Numbered from the stretch's first letter, positions 17,655 to 26,821 are shown. The stretch is DNA of 64,000 bases from Lachnospiraceae bacterium (GCA_015057635.1 SVEB01000028.1:62001-126000); one strand, 5' to 3'. Notes: generated by a model not told the origin, from the sequence alone. Made by a program: numbers and translations.

Positions 17655-17771
17655 GTTACTTCCTCCTATGTATGTTACCTGTACAGTCGGCCATTCGGCC
17701 TATGTATCTTGTCTTTTCTATTCTTTGTATGTTCTCAAAATGCCATGATAGCATTCTATCGCTTATATAAA

Positions 17772-17801
17772 ATTGTACCATACTTTGTCATTCTATTTCA
17801 A
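17772..17801 (-). promoter_or_regulatory. Probable SigA promoter of cheX
   Basis: Minus strand TTGAAA - 18 bp - TACAAT, placing the transcript start about 110 bp before the cheX start codon. The rest of the 17655-17890 gap shows no gene. Confidence 0.6.
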
Positions 17802-17892
17802 CCTATTTTCACATTTTCTGTACTTTTTGGTAAGATTTTTCATATCCTATCAGTAAAATTATTGTATTTAAATAATCTTCCCCTAGAATCCT

Positions 17893-17952
17893 AAAAGTAA
17901 AGACAAACTCATGCTATCCTAAACGGTACAGCATGAGTTTGTCCTTACTTTT
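17893..17952 (-). terminator. Terminator of the AIR-synthase-like gene
   Basis: A long stem AAAGTAA-GACAAACTCATGCT pairs with AGCATGAGTTTGTC-TTACTTT across a 12-16 nt loop. It overlaps the stop codon of the gene at 17952 and is flanked by A/T runs. Confidence 0.8.
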
Positions 17953-18941
17953 TATAGTGCTTTATAAATTTCATCAAAACGGAACGGTTCAATAAAACGA
18001 GTCTCATCCTCATTCTTTACAATACGGTCATTTCCGTCGGTCAGATGTCCGATCACAGCTGCCTTGATTCCTGCCTGTTCCAATTTATCAATAAGCTTTC
18101 CGGCTGCCTTTGTTACGATCAGCATGCTTCCACCACTCTGCAGCATATATGGATTTAAATCATAAAAATCGCACACTTCTACAGTCTCCTGCTTCATTGG
18201 AATATTCTTTAAATTCACTTCCATGCCGGCATGCAGGTATTCACCCAATTCCCAAAGCGCACCAAATATTCCGCCTTCTCCTACATCATGAAGGAACAGA
18301 TAGGATTCTTCCTTGATTGCATCCATCTCCGGCTTTAGGGAAAGGTGCTCATACAGTCTGCTTCCACCTTCTAAGAATGTCTTTGTATAGCGCGTATTAA
18401 GTTCCTGCATCTTTGCATTTGTTAGAAGAATCGTTGCCTCCATGCCAACCCATTTGGTAAGAACGATATCTGCATCCTTTGTCTGACTCCGATCAACCTT
18501 GTATTCTTCATTGGAAACAGCCGCTTCGCCTATCGCACTTACGGTGATCACCATTTCTTTCACCGCTTTTAGCACGGTTGTATGGCCACCGATGATATCA
18601 ATGCCAAGCTGTGCGCATACGATATTAGCTCTCTCCATTACTTCCTTTAATCTTGCTTCTTCCGCAAATTCCGGAAATGTAATGGCAAGACTGACGCCAA
18701 TCGGCCTTCCCCCCTTTACATAAACATTGTTTACCGCACGATGAATGGCTAAATCCATTCCAAAACGATCTTTTCCGGCAACAGTTGCAATGGCAGTCAC
18801 AATGGTACTTCCTGTCTCCATCTCAATTCTTGCCGCATCCACACCCACTCCCGGCTTCTCTAAGACTTCTTTGCGGGTATGCTTTAAATTCTTTACGATG
18901 CTTCTGTCTACAATCGTATGTTTTACTTTCCCTAGCTTCAT
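17952..18941 (-). CDS. AIR synthase-related (PurM/HypE-like) protein
   Basis: The product is 329 residues with two domains. The N-terminal ATP-grasp-like PurM/HypE domain contains 'DRFGMDLAIHRAVNNVYVKGG' and 'GHTTVLKAVKEMVITVSAIG'. The C-terminal AIRS_C domain contains 'LHDVGEGGIFGALWELGEY' and 'LQSGGSMLIV'. Family members bind ATP and activate a carbonyl or thiol group; HypE makes the cyanide ligand of NiFe hydrogenases, and PurM closes the imidazole ring. No hyp or pur gene is nearby, and the C-terminal PRVCG-type cysteine of true HypE is absent (it ends 'DEIYKAL'). So HypE function is unlikely, and the substrate is unknown. Ribosome site GGGGAGG. Confidence 0.8.
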   Translation of the reverse strand: MKLGKVKHTIVDRSIVKNLKHTRKEVLEKPGVGVDAARIEMETGSTIVTAIATVAGKDRFGMDLAIHRAVNNVYVKGGRPIGVSLAITFPEFAEEARLKEVMERANIVCAQLGIDIIGGHTTVLKAVKEMVITVSAIGEAAVSNEEYKVDRSQTKDADIVLTKWVGMEATILLTNAKMQELNTRYTKTFLEGGSRLYEHLSLKPEMDAIKEESYLFLHDVGEGGIFGALWELGEYLHAGMEVNLKNIPMKQETVEVCDFYDLNPYMLQSGGSMLIVTKAAGKLIDKLEQAGIKAAVIGHLTDGNDRIVKNEDETRFIEPFRFDEIYKAL

Positions 18942-19013
18942 ATATCCTCCCCAAAAGCAGATGCTTTTCGCCTTTTCATTTTCCCGCTATTATACCGCAT
19001 TCCGGCACTTCTT

Positions 19014-19904
19014 TCAACCTCCCGTTCCGACCGTGATATAAGCAGGTGATGCCGTATAGATGCTGGAGTTAATCTTAATGCGGTCCACTTCCTGTCCATT
19101 TTTATAAATCACTTTATATAGTTCCGCCTCATATCCTTTGTGGGCTCTCTGCGTCATTTTCGTAAATCCTCTTGGCTTGGACTGATCGTATGTGACCACC
19201 GTATCGCCTGGATTAACGGTGGAAACTATTTTCGTCTCAAACTTGATCGTACGCACACTTTTATTCCTTGTTTCAATTCCTAAAATCTGAAACGTCACGC
19301 TGTCCCCATATACCATAGCCTTAATGGCAACCGGATGTCTGGAATCATTGGTAAAACAGAAATCCTTATAAGTACCGGCGATGGCGGCATCTCTGGCCAG
19401 ATCCACATAGCTGACGGTCATAGAATGAGCATGTCTCTCCACAATCTCCAACTCCGCACCAAGGACAGCATTATAAAGTGTGGAAGAAATCTGGCATACA
19501 CCGCCTCCCACACTGCTTACAATCCGCCCATTCTGATAAGCCCCAGCCGTCTCATATCCATTTGCCGCATTAAAAGGAGCCAGTACATCATAACAGGAAA
19601 ACGTCTCCCCGGGAAGAAGCGTGATTCCGTCTAGCTTCATCGCTCCGTTTTTTATGTTCTTTTTTCTGGAAGGGGAGGAAGTCGCAAAACTTGTCGTATA
19701 CTCTCCCAAAATGGAATCGGTCTTCATATGAAGCTCGCCTGCCGGATTTGGAGCTTCCATTCCCACAGCCCACGCTTGCATGGCTTTCTCCGTTTCTGCA
19801 GGAACGATACATCCATCCCCGAGTATTGGGAGCATAAGGCTGCCCCACATGCTTTCTGCTGCCATCCATATGCTAAAAAAGATAACTGACCACTGCCGCT
19901 TCAT
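19014..19904 (-). CDS. VanW-family exported protein
   Basis: The VanW signature 'LPGETFSCYDVLAPFNAANGY', then 'GGGVCQISSTLYNAVL' and 'ERHAHSMTVSYVDLARDA', fills the centre. A G5-like C-terminal part ('TVVTYDQSKPRGFTKMTQR') follows. The ORF track starts at 19958, but the Met at 19904 is preceded by GGAGGG and begins a plausible signal peptide ('MKRQWSVIFFSIWMAAES'). The mature protein of about 270 residues is likely extracellular. Family knowledge: VanW occurs beside some vancomycin-resistance operons, but its biochemical role is unproven and most members, as here, lie away from resistance genes. No van genes are present. Confidence 0.88.
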   Translation of the reverse strand: MKRQWSVIFFSIWMAAESMWGSLMLPILGDGCIVPAETEKAMQAWAVGMEAPNPAGELHMKTDSILGEYTTSFATSSPSRKKNIKNGAMKLDGITLLPGETFSCYDVLAPFNAANGYETAGAYQNGRIVSSVGGGVCQISSTLYNAVLGAELEIVERHAHSMTVSYVDLARDAAIAGTYKDFCFTNDSRHPVAIKAMVYGDSVTFQILGIETRNKSVRTIKFETKIVSTVNPGDTVVTYDQSKPRGFTKMTQRAHKGYEAELYKVIYKNGQEVDRIKINSSIYTASPAYITVGTGG

Positions 19905-20048
19905 ACGCCCTCCAGTTCCTTCATTGACATTTATGTTTATTTTATGTATATTCATCATATCTATTCACGATATGAATTGACTTATACATAGAACAGAAAG
20001 TTTACAAAAGCAATTCCTAAGCGTAATGCCCCGAGTTCCTGATAATCT

Positions 20049-20097
20049 AAAAAAAGAAAGGCTTCTCAGAATATGTTTTCATAATCCGAAAAGCCTC
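20049..20097 (-). terminator. Terminator of the 33-residue membrane peptide gene
   Basis: On the minus strand GAGGCTTTTCGGA pairs imperfectly with TCTGAGAAGCCTT, followed by TCTTTTTTT. It lies about 40 bp past the small gene's stop at 20136. Confidence 0.75.
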
Positions 20098-20135
20098 ACT
20101 TTACTAAATTAATCTGTTTCATTGCATGCCTTGTC

Positions 20136-20237
20136 TTATAATGCGCTGAGTACCAGTGGCAATACCATAGCTGCAATTAAAACAACAGCGATTACGATAG
20201 AAACCATTCTTCTTGTCTTGTTATTTCTAAAATTCAT
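20136..20237 (-). CDS. Small single-helix membrane peptide, 33 residues
   Basis: The ORF track shows a 91-residue frame (20136-20411), but only its last 33 codons look real. An ATG at 20237 has a strong ribosome site (GAGGTG, 6 bases away), and the upstream part overlaps the opposite-strand gene. The peptide starts basic ('MNFRNNKTRRM') and continues as one hydrophobic helix ('VSIVIAVVLIAAMVLPLVL'), so it should sit in the cytoplasmic membrane with its N-terminus inside. A terminator follows. It is divergent from the gene at 20284, with only about 46 bp between the start codons. I do not recognise a named family; such peptides often modulate a membrane partner. Confidence 0.7.
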   Translation of the reverse strand: MNFRNNKTRRMVSIVIAVVLIAAMVLPLVLSAL

Positions 20238-20283
20238 ATCTTTCACCTCATTTTTTATTATAACACGAAAGGTTGTGCATAAA

Positions 20284-20892
20284 ATGCCTGTAATTATTGG
20301 CTGTACCCTCATTTTTCTAGTCTGGTTCTCCCTAAAGAAATCCCAGGCCATAAAACAGGAGTTAAGAACCTCCGAAGCATTCTGGGAGGAAGAGCGCCGC
20401 TCCAACACCATAAAAAAGTGCGATATCAGCGATCTAAACTACATTCAGATCCCACTTGATTCCCTTCCGTTTTCCGACACCTGCCCCGACTCCATCAAAC
20501 GCTGCCAAGATCAGATACTATCCTTATCGGAGAAAAAGATCCTGAACTTAACAGGCCTCACTAACACGGAGCTAAAACTCCGCTACGGAACCGCAAACCT
20601 TCCGTTCCTCTCTGAATACGACACCAATTTTCTAATCCTGTGCCGTACCCTAAATCAGTGGGGAATCCTTCTAAAGGACGAAGGCTTCGTCGAGGATGCC
20701 AGATCTATCCTTGCCTATGCCGTCTCCATCGGTTCCGACATAAGCAGCACCTTTGTGATGCTTGGCAACATCCTAAAGGAAGAAGGCGACTTTATCGCCC
20801 TTGCCCAACTCAAAGAGCGAACCGCTAACCTCTCTTCGATTATGAGAGATTCCATACTGACATCCCTCAGAGAAATGGAACAGGGAGAGTAA
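20284..20892 (+). CDS. Hypothetical membrane-anchored protein with helical-repeat-like C-terminus
   Basis: The ORF track starts at 20122, but that extension overlaps the small peptide gene on the other strand. The ATG at 20284 has AAAGG about 10 bases upstream and begins a membrane anchor ('MPVIIGCTLIFLVWFSLKK'). The product is then 202 residues: an N-terminal anchor, a charged linker, and a cytoplasmic domain. The C-terminal half ('NQWGILLKDEGFVEDARSILAYAVSIGSDISS', 'MLGNILKEEGD') has the A/G/Y spacing of TPR-type helix pairs. I cannot name a family. It may serve as a membrane-bound scaffold. Confidence 0.75.
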   Translation: MPVIIGCTLIFLVWFSLKKSQAIKQELRTSEAFWEEERRSNTIKKCDISDLNYIQIPLDSLPFSDTCPDSIKRCQDQILSLSEKKILNLTGLTNTELKLRYGTANLPFLSEYDTNFLILCRTLNQWGILLKDEGFVEDARSILAYAVSIGSDISSTFVMLGNILKEEGDFIALAQLKERTANLSSIMRDSILTSLREMEQGE

Positions 20893-20958
20893 AACACATC
20901 GCGGATGCATCCCACTCTAAGGTTTTTCTCCCCCTGCTCTATTCCCTAGTGTGGGCAC

Positions 20959-21672
20959 CTACCTCATAATCATCCCATTCTCTAGTATAATCTTGTCGAT
21001 CATGCGGGATGCATCACTTTTAGTCATGGTATCAAGGTCAATCTCGTCCTCTATTTTATGATACGCCCTAAGATCCAGTAAGTACTTTCTCTGCTTTAAT
21101 GTAATCGGCTCCTGCTTCTTTGGCTTATAGAAAAGAAGTTCTGCCTCAAACGCCTTTGCATCCTTCTCTTCAAACTCTTCTGCCATCTTAAATAAAATAT
21201 CCGCGCTCGCCTGTGCATCATGATACGCTCTATGGCTTCTTTCATTTACAATCTGATAGTGAGCACATATGCTTCCTAAATTCTTGCTCGGAAGATCGGC
21301 ATGAAACTTTCTCGCTAACTTTAGCGTATCAACGGCTGCCTTCTCAAACGTATATCCATGGCGGACTGCTGCCGTCTTTAAGAAGCTAAAATCAAATCCT
21401 ATATTATGACCGACGATCACATCGGTATCCGCAAATGCAAGAAATGCCGCAATCGTCTCCTTTTCTTTTGCCGCATCCTTTACCATATCCCCGGTAATGC
21501 CGGTAAGAGATGTGATTTTTTCCGGAATGGGAATACCCGGATTGATCAGGGCAGAAAAGGTATCCACCGCCTTTCCATCCTGATACTTCACCGCACCGAT
21601 CTCAATTAATTTATCTTTTTCCGGACTTAATCCGGTCGTCTCTACATCCAGAGCCGTAAATGTAAGATTCAA
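20959..21672 (-). CDS. DnaQ-like 3'-5' exonuclease (DEDDh)
   Basis: The 237-residue product has Exo I 'ALDVETTGL', Exo II 'VGHNIGFDFSFLK' and Exo III 'HRAYHDAQAS' (His and Asp five apart), so the DEDDh metal site is complete. A C-terminal extension of about 60 residues ('ITLKQRKYLLDLRAYHKI') is a small helical domain often found on the Firmicutes version. It likely trims DNA or RNA 3' ends; a specific role is unclear. The start codon appears to be TTG, with AAGGGGG 9 bases upstream inside the end of nth. The two genes are 4 bp apart and probably translationally coupled. Confidence 0.88.
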   Translation of the reverse strand: MNLTFTALDVETTGLSPEKDKLIEIGAVKYQDGKAVDTFSALINPGIPIPEKITSLTGITGDMVKDAAKEKETIAAFLAFADTDVIVGHNIGFDFSFLKTAAVRHGYTFEKAAVDTLKLARKFHADLPSKNLGSICAHYQIVNERSHRAYHDAQASADILFKMAEEFEEKDAKAFEAELLFYKPKKQEPITLKQRKYLLDLRAYHKIEDEIDLDTMTKSDASRMIDKIILENGMIMR

Positions 21673-21676
21673 TCTG

Positions 21677-22378
21677 TTATTCCCCCTTCTTCATGGCTGC
21701 TTTCATCTTCTTCTTTTCCTTTGCAAGATTATCCTTACATAAATCCTTTAGAAAACAGCTCTCGCACTGCGGGCTTCTTGCCGTACAGATGCCTCTTCCG
21801 TGCTCAATGATCTGAATGTTATATAAGATCCAGTGCTCCTTTGGAATCACCTGCATCAGATCATATTCAATCTTTTCCGGATCGTCTTCCTTTGTAAATC
21901 CAAGCTTATTTGAGATCCGCTTCACATGGGTATCCACTACAATGCTTGGCTCATGAAAGATATTGCCGCGTATTACGTTTGCGGTCTTTCTACCAACCCC
22001 TGCAAGAGCGGTCAACGCATCGATATCATTCGGAACCTCTCCATTATACTTGTATAAAAGATCTTTCATACAGGAAATGATATTCTTCGCCTTATTATGA
22101 TAAAAACCGGTAGAATGAATATCTTTTTCTAACTCCTTTAAATCCGCGTTAGCAAATGCCTCCACGCTCGTATATTTCTGAAATAAATCCTTGGTCACGA
22201 TATTGACCCGTGCATCTGTGCACTGTGCGCTTAACATCGTCGCAACAAGAAGCTGCCATGCATTTTCGTGATTCAGATAGCATTTATACTCCGTTGTATA
22301 ATGCTCATCCAGTCGATCCAGTACCTTCTGTATCCGTTCTCTTTCTGCCTTGGTAATTCTTCTTCTGACTGCTGCCAT
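21677..22378 (-). CDS. nth: Endonuclease III
   Basis: The product is 233 residues. The helix-hairpin-helix 'LTALAGVGRKTANVI' holds the catalytic Lys, and the catalytic Asp is in 'IVVDTHVKR'. A [4Fe-4S] loop has the canonical C-x6-C-x2-C-x5-C spacing ('CTARSPQCESCFLKDLC'). It is a DNA glycosylase/AP-lyase that removes oxidised pyrimidines in base-excision repair. AAGGAG precedes the ATG. It lies between a radical SAM gene upstream and the exonuclease downstream on the same strand. Confidence 0.97.
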   Translation of the reverse strand: MAAVRRRITKAERERIQKVLDRLDEHYTTEYKCYLNHENAWQLLVATMLSAQCTDARVNIVTKDLFQKYTSVEAFANADLKELEKDIHSTGFYHNKAKNIISCMKDLLYKYNGEVPNDIDALTALAGVGRKTANVIRGNIFHEPSIVVDTHVKRISNKLGFTKEDDPEKIEYDLMQVIPKEHWILYNIQIIEHGRGICTARSPQCESCFLKDLCKDNLAKEKKKMKAAMKKGE

Positions 22379-22405
22379 GCCTACTCCTTCCTTTATTCCA
22401 GCATG

Positions 22406-24133
22406 TTATGCTAAGGAGTCTAACTCCTTAGCATACGCCTGCCCATGAAGCGGCTCTCTTCTGCTGTAATCAAATAATATAAAGTAATCTCTCTTTACAG
22501 CTTTCCCTGTTTTTGCACTTTCCTTCACATCCATTGTAAAATGTTCCAAATGAAGCGGCTCGCCATACCCCTTTAAGCGTTCCTTATCAAAGAAGAACTC
22601 TTTGTAAAGCTTCTTATATTCATCCACGGCGTTAGCAAACTTCGGACGCGTCTTCATTTTCTCACGAATATATAAATCATACATCATCACTTCATCTAAA
22701 ACAGTCAGCATGTCTTCCCCGGCATCTAACTCTTCGATTAAGAATTCACGTAAGATTTCATATCTTCTGATTCGGGCATGATTCACTAAGAAATACCCTT
22801 TACGTTCATAAAATGCACCAAGAGACTCATATAATGCAAATGGTGTCTCATAAAAATGTTCCATGAACTTAATCGTATTCATAAACTGGCCGCTGTTATA
22901 ATAAACCTCAACCATATCCTCTAACGCCTTTAACCGTAACATGTCATCATAGGATAAATACTTCGTATATAACACTTCATAAGGTGCCTTGCTCTTATAA
23001 ACGATTCCATGCTCTTTGCATACTTCCTTCATATAAGAACCCTTTAACACCTTAAGAAAACCTAATTGAAGCTGATCCGGCTCCATCGCATAGACATCAT
23101 TAAATGATTTTGCAAAGGAATCATAATCTTCATAAGGAAGACCTGCGATCAGATCCAGATGCTGATGAATATTTCTTCCGCTCTTCACTCTTGCCACATT
23201 CCTTGCGACTTTCTCTAAATTCATCGCACGGTTGATCGCCTTGATCGTCTCTGGATTTGTGGACTGCACGCCGATTTCCAACTGGATTAATCCCGGACGC
23301 ATTGTCTTAATTAATTCCATCTCTTCTTCCGTTAAGATATCTGCTGCGATCTCAAAATGGAAGTTGGTAATGCCGTTATCCTGCTCCTTGATAAATCGCC
23401 AGATTGCCATCGCATGTTCTTTATTACAGTTAAATGTCCGGTCGATGAATTTAACCTGTGCGACTTTTTTATCTAAAAATAACTGAAGTTCTTCCTTAAC
23501 CAAATCGAAATCACGCAGTCTTACGCGCTTATCGATGGAACTTAAACAATAAGAACAGGAAAATGGACAGCCCCTGCTTGTCTCATAATAGATGATACGG
23601 TTTTCAAACGCATCTAACCCTTTCATCTCTTCATACATAAAAGGAAGACGTGCAAAATCTAATGGCATTCTGCATGCTGTTTCTGCTATACTTCCATCTT
23701 CCTTACGGTAGCATAAGCCTTTGATATCCTGTAACGGCATTGCATCCTTTACATAGTGTCCGGCTAGCTCTAAAAATGTCTCTTCTCCTTCACCGACCAT
23801 CACGCCGTCAAGTTCCGGAATGCGTTCCATGCATGCACGTGCATCATAGCTCACTTCCGGTCCACCAACCCAGATCTTAACCTTCGGATCAAGCTTTCTG
23901 TATTCTTTGATGACTTCTTCAATAATGCCAATATTCCAAATATAGCAGGAAAATGCCAGTACGTCAGGTTTTTGTTTATATAAACTTTGTAAGATTTGAT
24001 CGGGATAATGATTGATGGTATATTCAGAAAGAAAAATGTGATCCCGGTAACAATCTGCATATCGTTTTAAACTGTAGATTGCCGGATTAGAATGAATGTA
24101 TTTCGCATTGACTGCGGTAAGTAAAATTTTCAT
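22406..24133 (-). CDS. B12-binding-domain radical SAM protein (DUF4080 type)
   Basis: The 575-residue product has an N-terminal cobalamin-binding-like Rossmann domain (about 1-140, 'VNAKYIHSNPAIYSLKRYA', 'VWVGGPEVSYDAR' region). A radical SAM barrel with 'GCPFSCSYCLSS' (CxxxCxxC) follows, then a C-terminal DUF4080-like region. The classic DxHxxG B12 motif is not obvious, so cobalamin binding is uncertain. Family knowledge: these proteins are widespread in Clostridia and their substrate is unknown. Ribosome site AGGAGG. It is the last protein gene before the tRNA cluster and may share a transcript with nth. Confidence 0.85.
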   Translation of the reverse strand: MKILLTAVNAKYIHSNPAIYSLKRYADCYRDHIFLSEYTINHYPDQILQSLYKQKPDVLAFSCYIWNIGIIEEVIKEYRKLDPKVKIWVGGPEVSYDARACMERIPELDGVMVGEGEETFLELAGHYVKDAMPLQDIKGLCYRKEDGSIAETACRMPLDFARLPFMYEEMKGLDAFENRIIYYETSRGCPFSCSYCLSSIDKRVRLRDFDLVKEELQLFLDKKVAQVKFIDRTFNCNKEHAMAIWRFIKEQDNGITNFHFEIAADILTEEEMELIKTMRPGLIQLEIGVQSTNPETIKAINRAMNLEKVARNVARVKSGRNIHQHLDLIAGLPYEDYDSFAKSFNDVYAMEPDQLQLGFLKVLKGSYMKEVCKEHGIVYKSKAPYEVLYTKYLSYDDMLRLKALEDMVEVYYNSGQFMNTIKFMEHFYETPFALYESLGAFYERKGYFLVNHARIRRYEILREFLIEELDAGEDMLTVLDEVMMYDLYIREKMKTRPKFANAVDEYKKLYKEFFFDKERLKGYGEPLHLEHFTMDVKESAKTGKAVKRDYFILFDYSRREPLHGQAYAKELDSLA

Positions 24134-24181
24134 GTCGAACCTCCTGGTGCATTCGCGAACCTGAATTTTGGGTACACAAAA

Positions 24182-24252
24182 AGCGGGTGATGGGAATCGA
24201 ACCCACGTATCTAGCTTGGAAGGCTAGTGTTCTACCATTGAACTACACCCGC
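24182..24252 (-). tRNA. tRNA-Gly (anticodon TCC)
   Basis: The 71-nt cloverleaf on the minus strand has acceptor GCGGGTG/CACCCGC, a T-loop GGTTCGATTCC, and an anticodon arm CTAGC-CTTCCAA-GCTAG giving TCC. The CCA end is not encoded. It is third in the Tyr-Leu-Gly cluster. Confidence 0.97.
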
Positions 24253-24296
24253 ATGTTAATTATGTGATTATTTTACTTTGTTTGCAGTAAATATAC

Positions 24297-24382
24297 TGCC
24301 GGCGACCGGAATCGAACCGGTACGGGAGATTAGTCCCGCAGGATTTTAAGTCCTGTGCGTCTGCCAGTTCCGCCACGCCGGC
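24297..24382 (-). tRNA. tRNA-Leu (anticodon TAA)
   Basis: The 86-nt class II tRNA has acceptor GCCGGCG/CGCCGGC, a long variable arm (CGGGACTAATCTCCCGT) and an anticodon loop ACTTAAAAT giving TAA. This tRNA type is a usual substrate of TrmL, encoded at 16539. Confidence 0.97.
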
Positions 24383-24386
24383 AAAA

Positions 24387-24468
24387 TGGATGGAGAAGGA
24401 TTCGAACCTTCGAAAGCGTTGCTAACAGATTTACAGTCTGCCCCCTTTGGCCACTCGGGAACCCATCC
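24387..24468 (-). tRNA. tRNA-Tyr (anticodon GTA)
   Basis: The 82-nt class II tRNA has acceptor GGATGGG paired to TCCATCC, a long variable arm, and an anticodon stem CAGACTGTAAATCTG giving GTA. It is first in the cluster in the direction of transcription. Confidence 0.96.
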
Positions 24469-24579
24469 ATATTGTTACTGACAAGAATGAATTATAGCAG
24501 ATATTTTTTTTAATTTCAAGTCTATTTTTGATTTTTTTTGATTTTTTTGATTTTTCTCCTTTAAATTATCTTTTGTACC

Positions 24580-26754
24580 TTATTCTTCTTTTATCGTCAT
24601 CATCGACTTTGGCATATTTTTAAAAACAACCGAAGAAAATGGATTGACCTTTAAATACAGCACGCCATTCTCCGTCCATATAATCGTGGCATCCACTCCA
24701 AATCCCTCTTCATTGGTATATGCCATCCTTACAAGCGGCAGATCATCAACCACTCCAATCTGCCATGCCGGGATCTCTACATTCACATCATAAGGATTGT
24801 TATTGATAATAATGATGAACTGATCCTTCTTATCAAACCGGCCATAGCTTACAACACCGTGCATCCCTCCTAAAAACTTAATGGATCCGACGCAAAGTGC
24901 CTCATAAGACTTATGAATGCGGATCATCTCTTTATGAAGTCTTATTAGCTCCTTATCCTCTCTTCCCCATGGATAGCTTCTGCGGTCATCCGGGTCGGTC
25001 CAGCCACATACCCCGGCTTCATCCCCATAATAGATGGTCGGCGCTCCCGGCCAAGTCATCTGCATCACCACAGCCTCCCGCATAATAGCCGGATTGATGT
25101 CATAATTCGCTGCCTCTGCGCCCAATGAAGTCGTTCTTCCTACTTTATGATTTGTCCTCGTCATAAACCGGGAATGGTCATGATTGGATAACTCATTCAT
25201 CGCCACCTGCAACGATAACGTCTGGAACTTTGTCATAAAATGAGCCATCGCTCCAAAGAATGCATCCTGATTGGAGAGCATATCCCCTCTGTAATTGTCA
25301 GAATGCTTCTCCACACCGGTTAAAAACCAGGTGATCGGTTCCATAAATGCATCATAGTTCATAATGGAATCCCATTCATCCCCCTTTAGCCATGGCGACG
25401 GATCTCCATAATGCTCTGCTAAAATCAGGGCATTCGGATTAGCCTTTTTGACCACCTCTCGGAATTTTCTCCAGAACTTATGATTGTAGTTTGCAGAATG
25501 TCCTAAATCTGCGGCAACGTCAAGCCTCCAGCCATCCACATTGTACGGCGGAGACACCCACTTGCGCGCGATATTCATAATATATTCGGTCAGCTTTTCT
25601 GATTCCTCATAATTTAACTTTGGAAGCGTATCATGCCCCCACCATCCATCATATGTCTTATTATAAGGCCATTCTTCCCGATAGAACTTAAAGAAGGAAT
25701 GATACGGGCTGTTCCGGTCTACATATGCTCCCTTTTCATATCCCATCGCATGTTCATAAATTCCCTCACGGTCCAGCCATTTATTAAACGATCCACAGTG
25801 GTTGAATACGCCATCTAAAATAATCTTCATCCCACGCCTGTGAATCTCCTTTACAAGCCTTATAAACAGTTCATTGCTTGCTTTTAAATTCTCCTTATCG
25901 GTAACTCTGCATATATACCGGCTTGCCTCCCGGTTGGTCGTCTGATACGGCTGCAGACATTCCCCGATATCCTTTACAATCATGCCATAATGGGGATCCA
26001 CATAATCATAATCCTGAATATCATATTTATGGTTGGAAGGAGATACGAAAATCGGATTTAAATATAGCACTTCCACGCCCAAATCCTGTAGGTAATCAAG
26101 GCGTTTCATAACCCCTGCCAGATCACCTCCGTAAAACTCTCGAACTCCCATCGCTGCCGGATACTTATACCAGTCTTTCACCCGGACGGTTCCTTCTCCA
26201 ATATAGACATACTCCCGGTCCAAAACATCATTCGAAGCATCCCCGTTGCAGAACCGGTCCACAAAAATCTGATAAAAGATCGCACCTCTGGCCCACTTCG
26301 GAGTATGGAAACCAGGTGTGATCACAAAGTTATATTCACTCCTTAAATACTCCGTCAGCCCAATTCGGTTATAGTAATAATTAGAGCCTGCGCAGGTCAG
26401 TAAAAAATAATATTCGGCCTTTTCTTCCTTCAGGCTGATAATTCCTTCGTAATAATCAAACAGTTCGTCGCTCTCCACGATCTTCGTCGGCTTCGCCACA
26501 TCTCCCTGCATCAGTACGACCTGATCCACATTATCCTTCGCAGTCCGAAGGCGAACCCGCACATCTTCTCCTGCATCTGCTTCGATTGGATCACGGAACA
26601 TACTGGTGCCGTCGCTAAAAACAGCTCCATGATTGAGCTCTTTTTTTACAATGGAACTGGCTTTTATGCCACGCTCCACGGAAGAGAGTGCATTCACGTC
26701 GCCTCTATATTCAAACTGCTTTCTGATATCTCCACAATAATTATTTATCTCCAT
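24580..26754 (-). CDS. Glycoside hydrolase family 13 (neopullulanase / cyclomaltodextrinase-like)
   Basis: The product is 724 residues. An N-terminal beta-sandwich of about 140 residues resembles the starch-binding N-domain of neopullulanases. The GH13 barrel carries conserved region I 'LDGVFNH', region II 'DGWRLDVAAD' (Asp nucleophile), region III 'LILAEHYGD' (Glu acid/base) and region IV 'ELSNHDHSRF' (Asp stabiliser). A C-terminal beta domain follows. No signal peptide is seen, so it should act in the cytoplasm on imported maltodextrins, cleaving alpha-1,4 and possibly alpha-1,6 links. No sugar transporter is beside it; glgC/glgD lie 36 kb away. Ribosome site AGGAG at 10 bases and a promoter at 26793-26821. 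Confidence 0.9.
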   Translation of the reverse strand: MEINNYCGDIRKQFEYRGDVNALSSVERGIKASSIVKKELNHGAVFSDGTSMFRDPIEADAGEDVRVRLRTAKDNVDQVVLMQGDVAKPTKIVESDELFDYYEGIISLKEEKAEYYFLLTCAGSNYYYNRIGLTEYLRSEYNFVITPGFHTPKWARGAIFYQIFVDRFCNGDASNDVLDREYVYIGEGTVRVKDWYKYPAAMGVREFYGGDLAGVMKRLDYLQDLGVEVLYLNPIFVSPSNHKYDIQDYDYVDPHYGMIVKDIGECLQPYQTTNREASRYICRVTDKENLKASNELFIRLVKEIHRRGMKIILDGVFNHCGSFNKWLDREGIYEHAMGYEKGAYVDRNSPYHSFFKFYREEWPYNKTYDGWWGHDTLPKLNYEESEKLTEYIMNIARKWVSPPYNVDGWRLDVAADLGHSANYNHKFWRKFREVVKKANPNALILAEHYGDPSPWLKGDEWDSIMNYDAFMEPITWFLTGVEKHSDNYRGDMLSNQDAFFGAMAHFMTKFQTLSLQVAMNELSNHDHSRFMTRTNHKVGRTTSLGAEAANYDINPAIMREAVVMQMTWPGAPTIYYGDEAGVCGWTDPDDRRSYPWGREDKELIRLHKEMIRIHKSYEALCVGSIKFLGGMHGVVSYGRFDKKDQFIIIINNNPYDVNVEIPAWQIGVVDDLPLVRMAYTNEEGFGVDATIIWTENGVLYLKVNPFSSVVFKNMPKSMMTIKEE

Positions 26755-26792
26755 ATCGCAGTCGCTCCTAGTAAATTTTTTCCTGCTATTCC

Positions 26793-26821
26793 ATTTTATG
26801 ATGTTTTCCCACCAAATACAA
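26793..26821 (-). promoter_or_regulatory. Possible SigA promoter of the GH13 gene
   Basis: Minus strand TTGTAT - 17 bp - TAAAAT, about 40 bp before the GH13 start codon and about 45 bp from the edge of palindrome B. The -35 is weak. Confidence 0.45.

Noticed and set aside
17952-18941. Hydrogenase maturation factor HypE
   Set aside because: The C-terminal cysteine motif of HypE is missing and no hyp or hydrogenase genes are adjacent.
19014-19904. Vancomycin-resistance locus suggested by VanW
   Set aside because: No vanH/A/X or vanRS genes nearby; VanW proteins are common outside resistance loci.
20122-20283. 54-codon N-terminal extension of the plus-strand hypothetical protein
   Set aside because: It overlaps the antisense small peptide gene and lacks a ribosome site; the Met at 20284 begins a membrane anchor.
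24182-24468. Integration site in the tRNA cluster
   Set aside because: No integrase or duplicated tRNA 3' end is seen in the flanking DNA.
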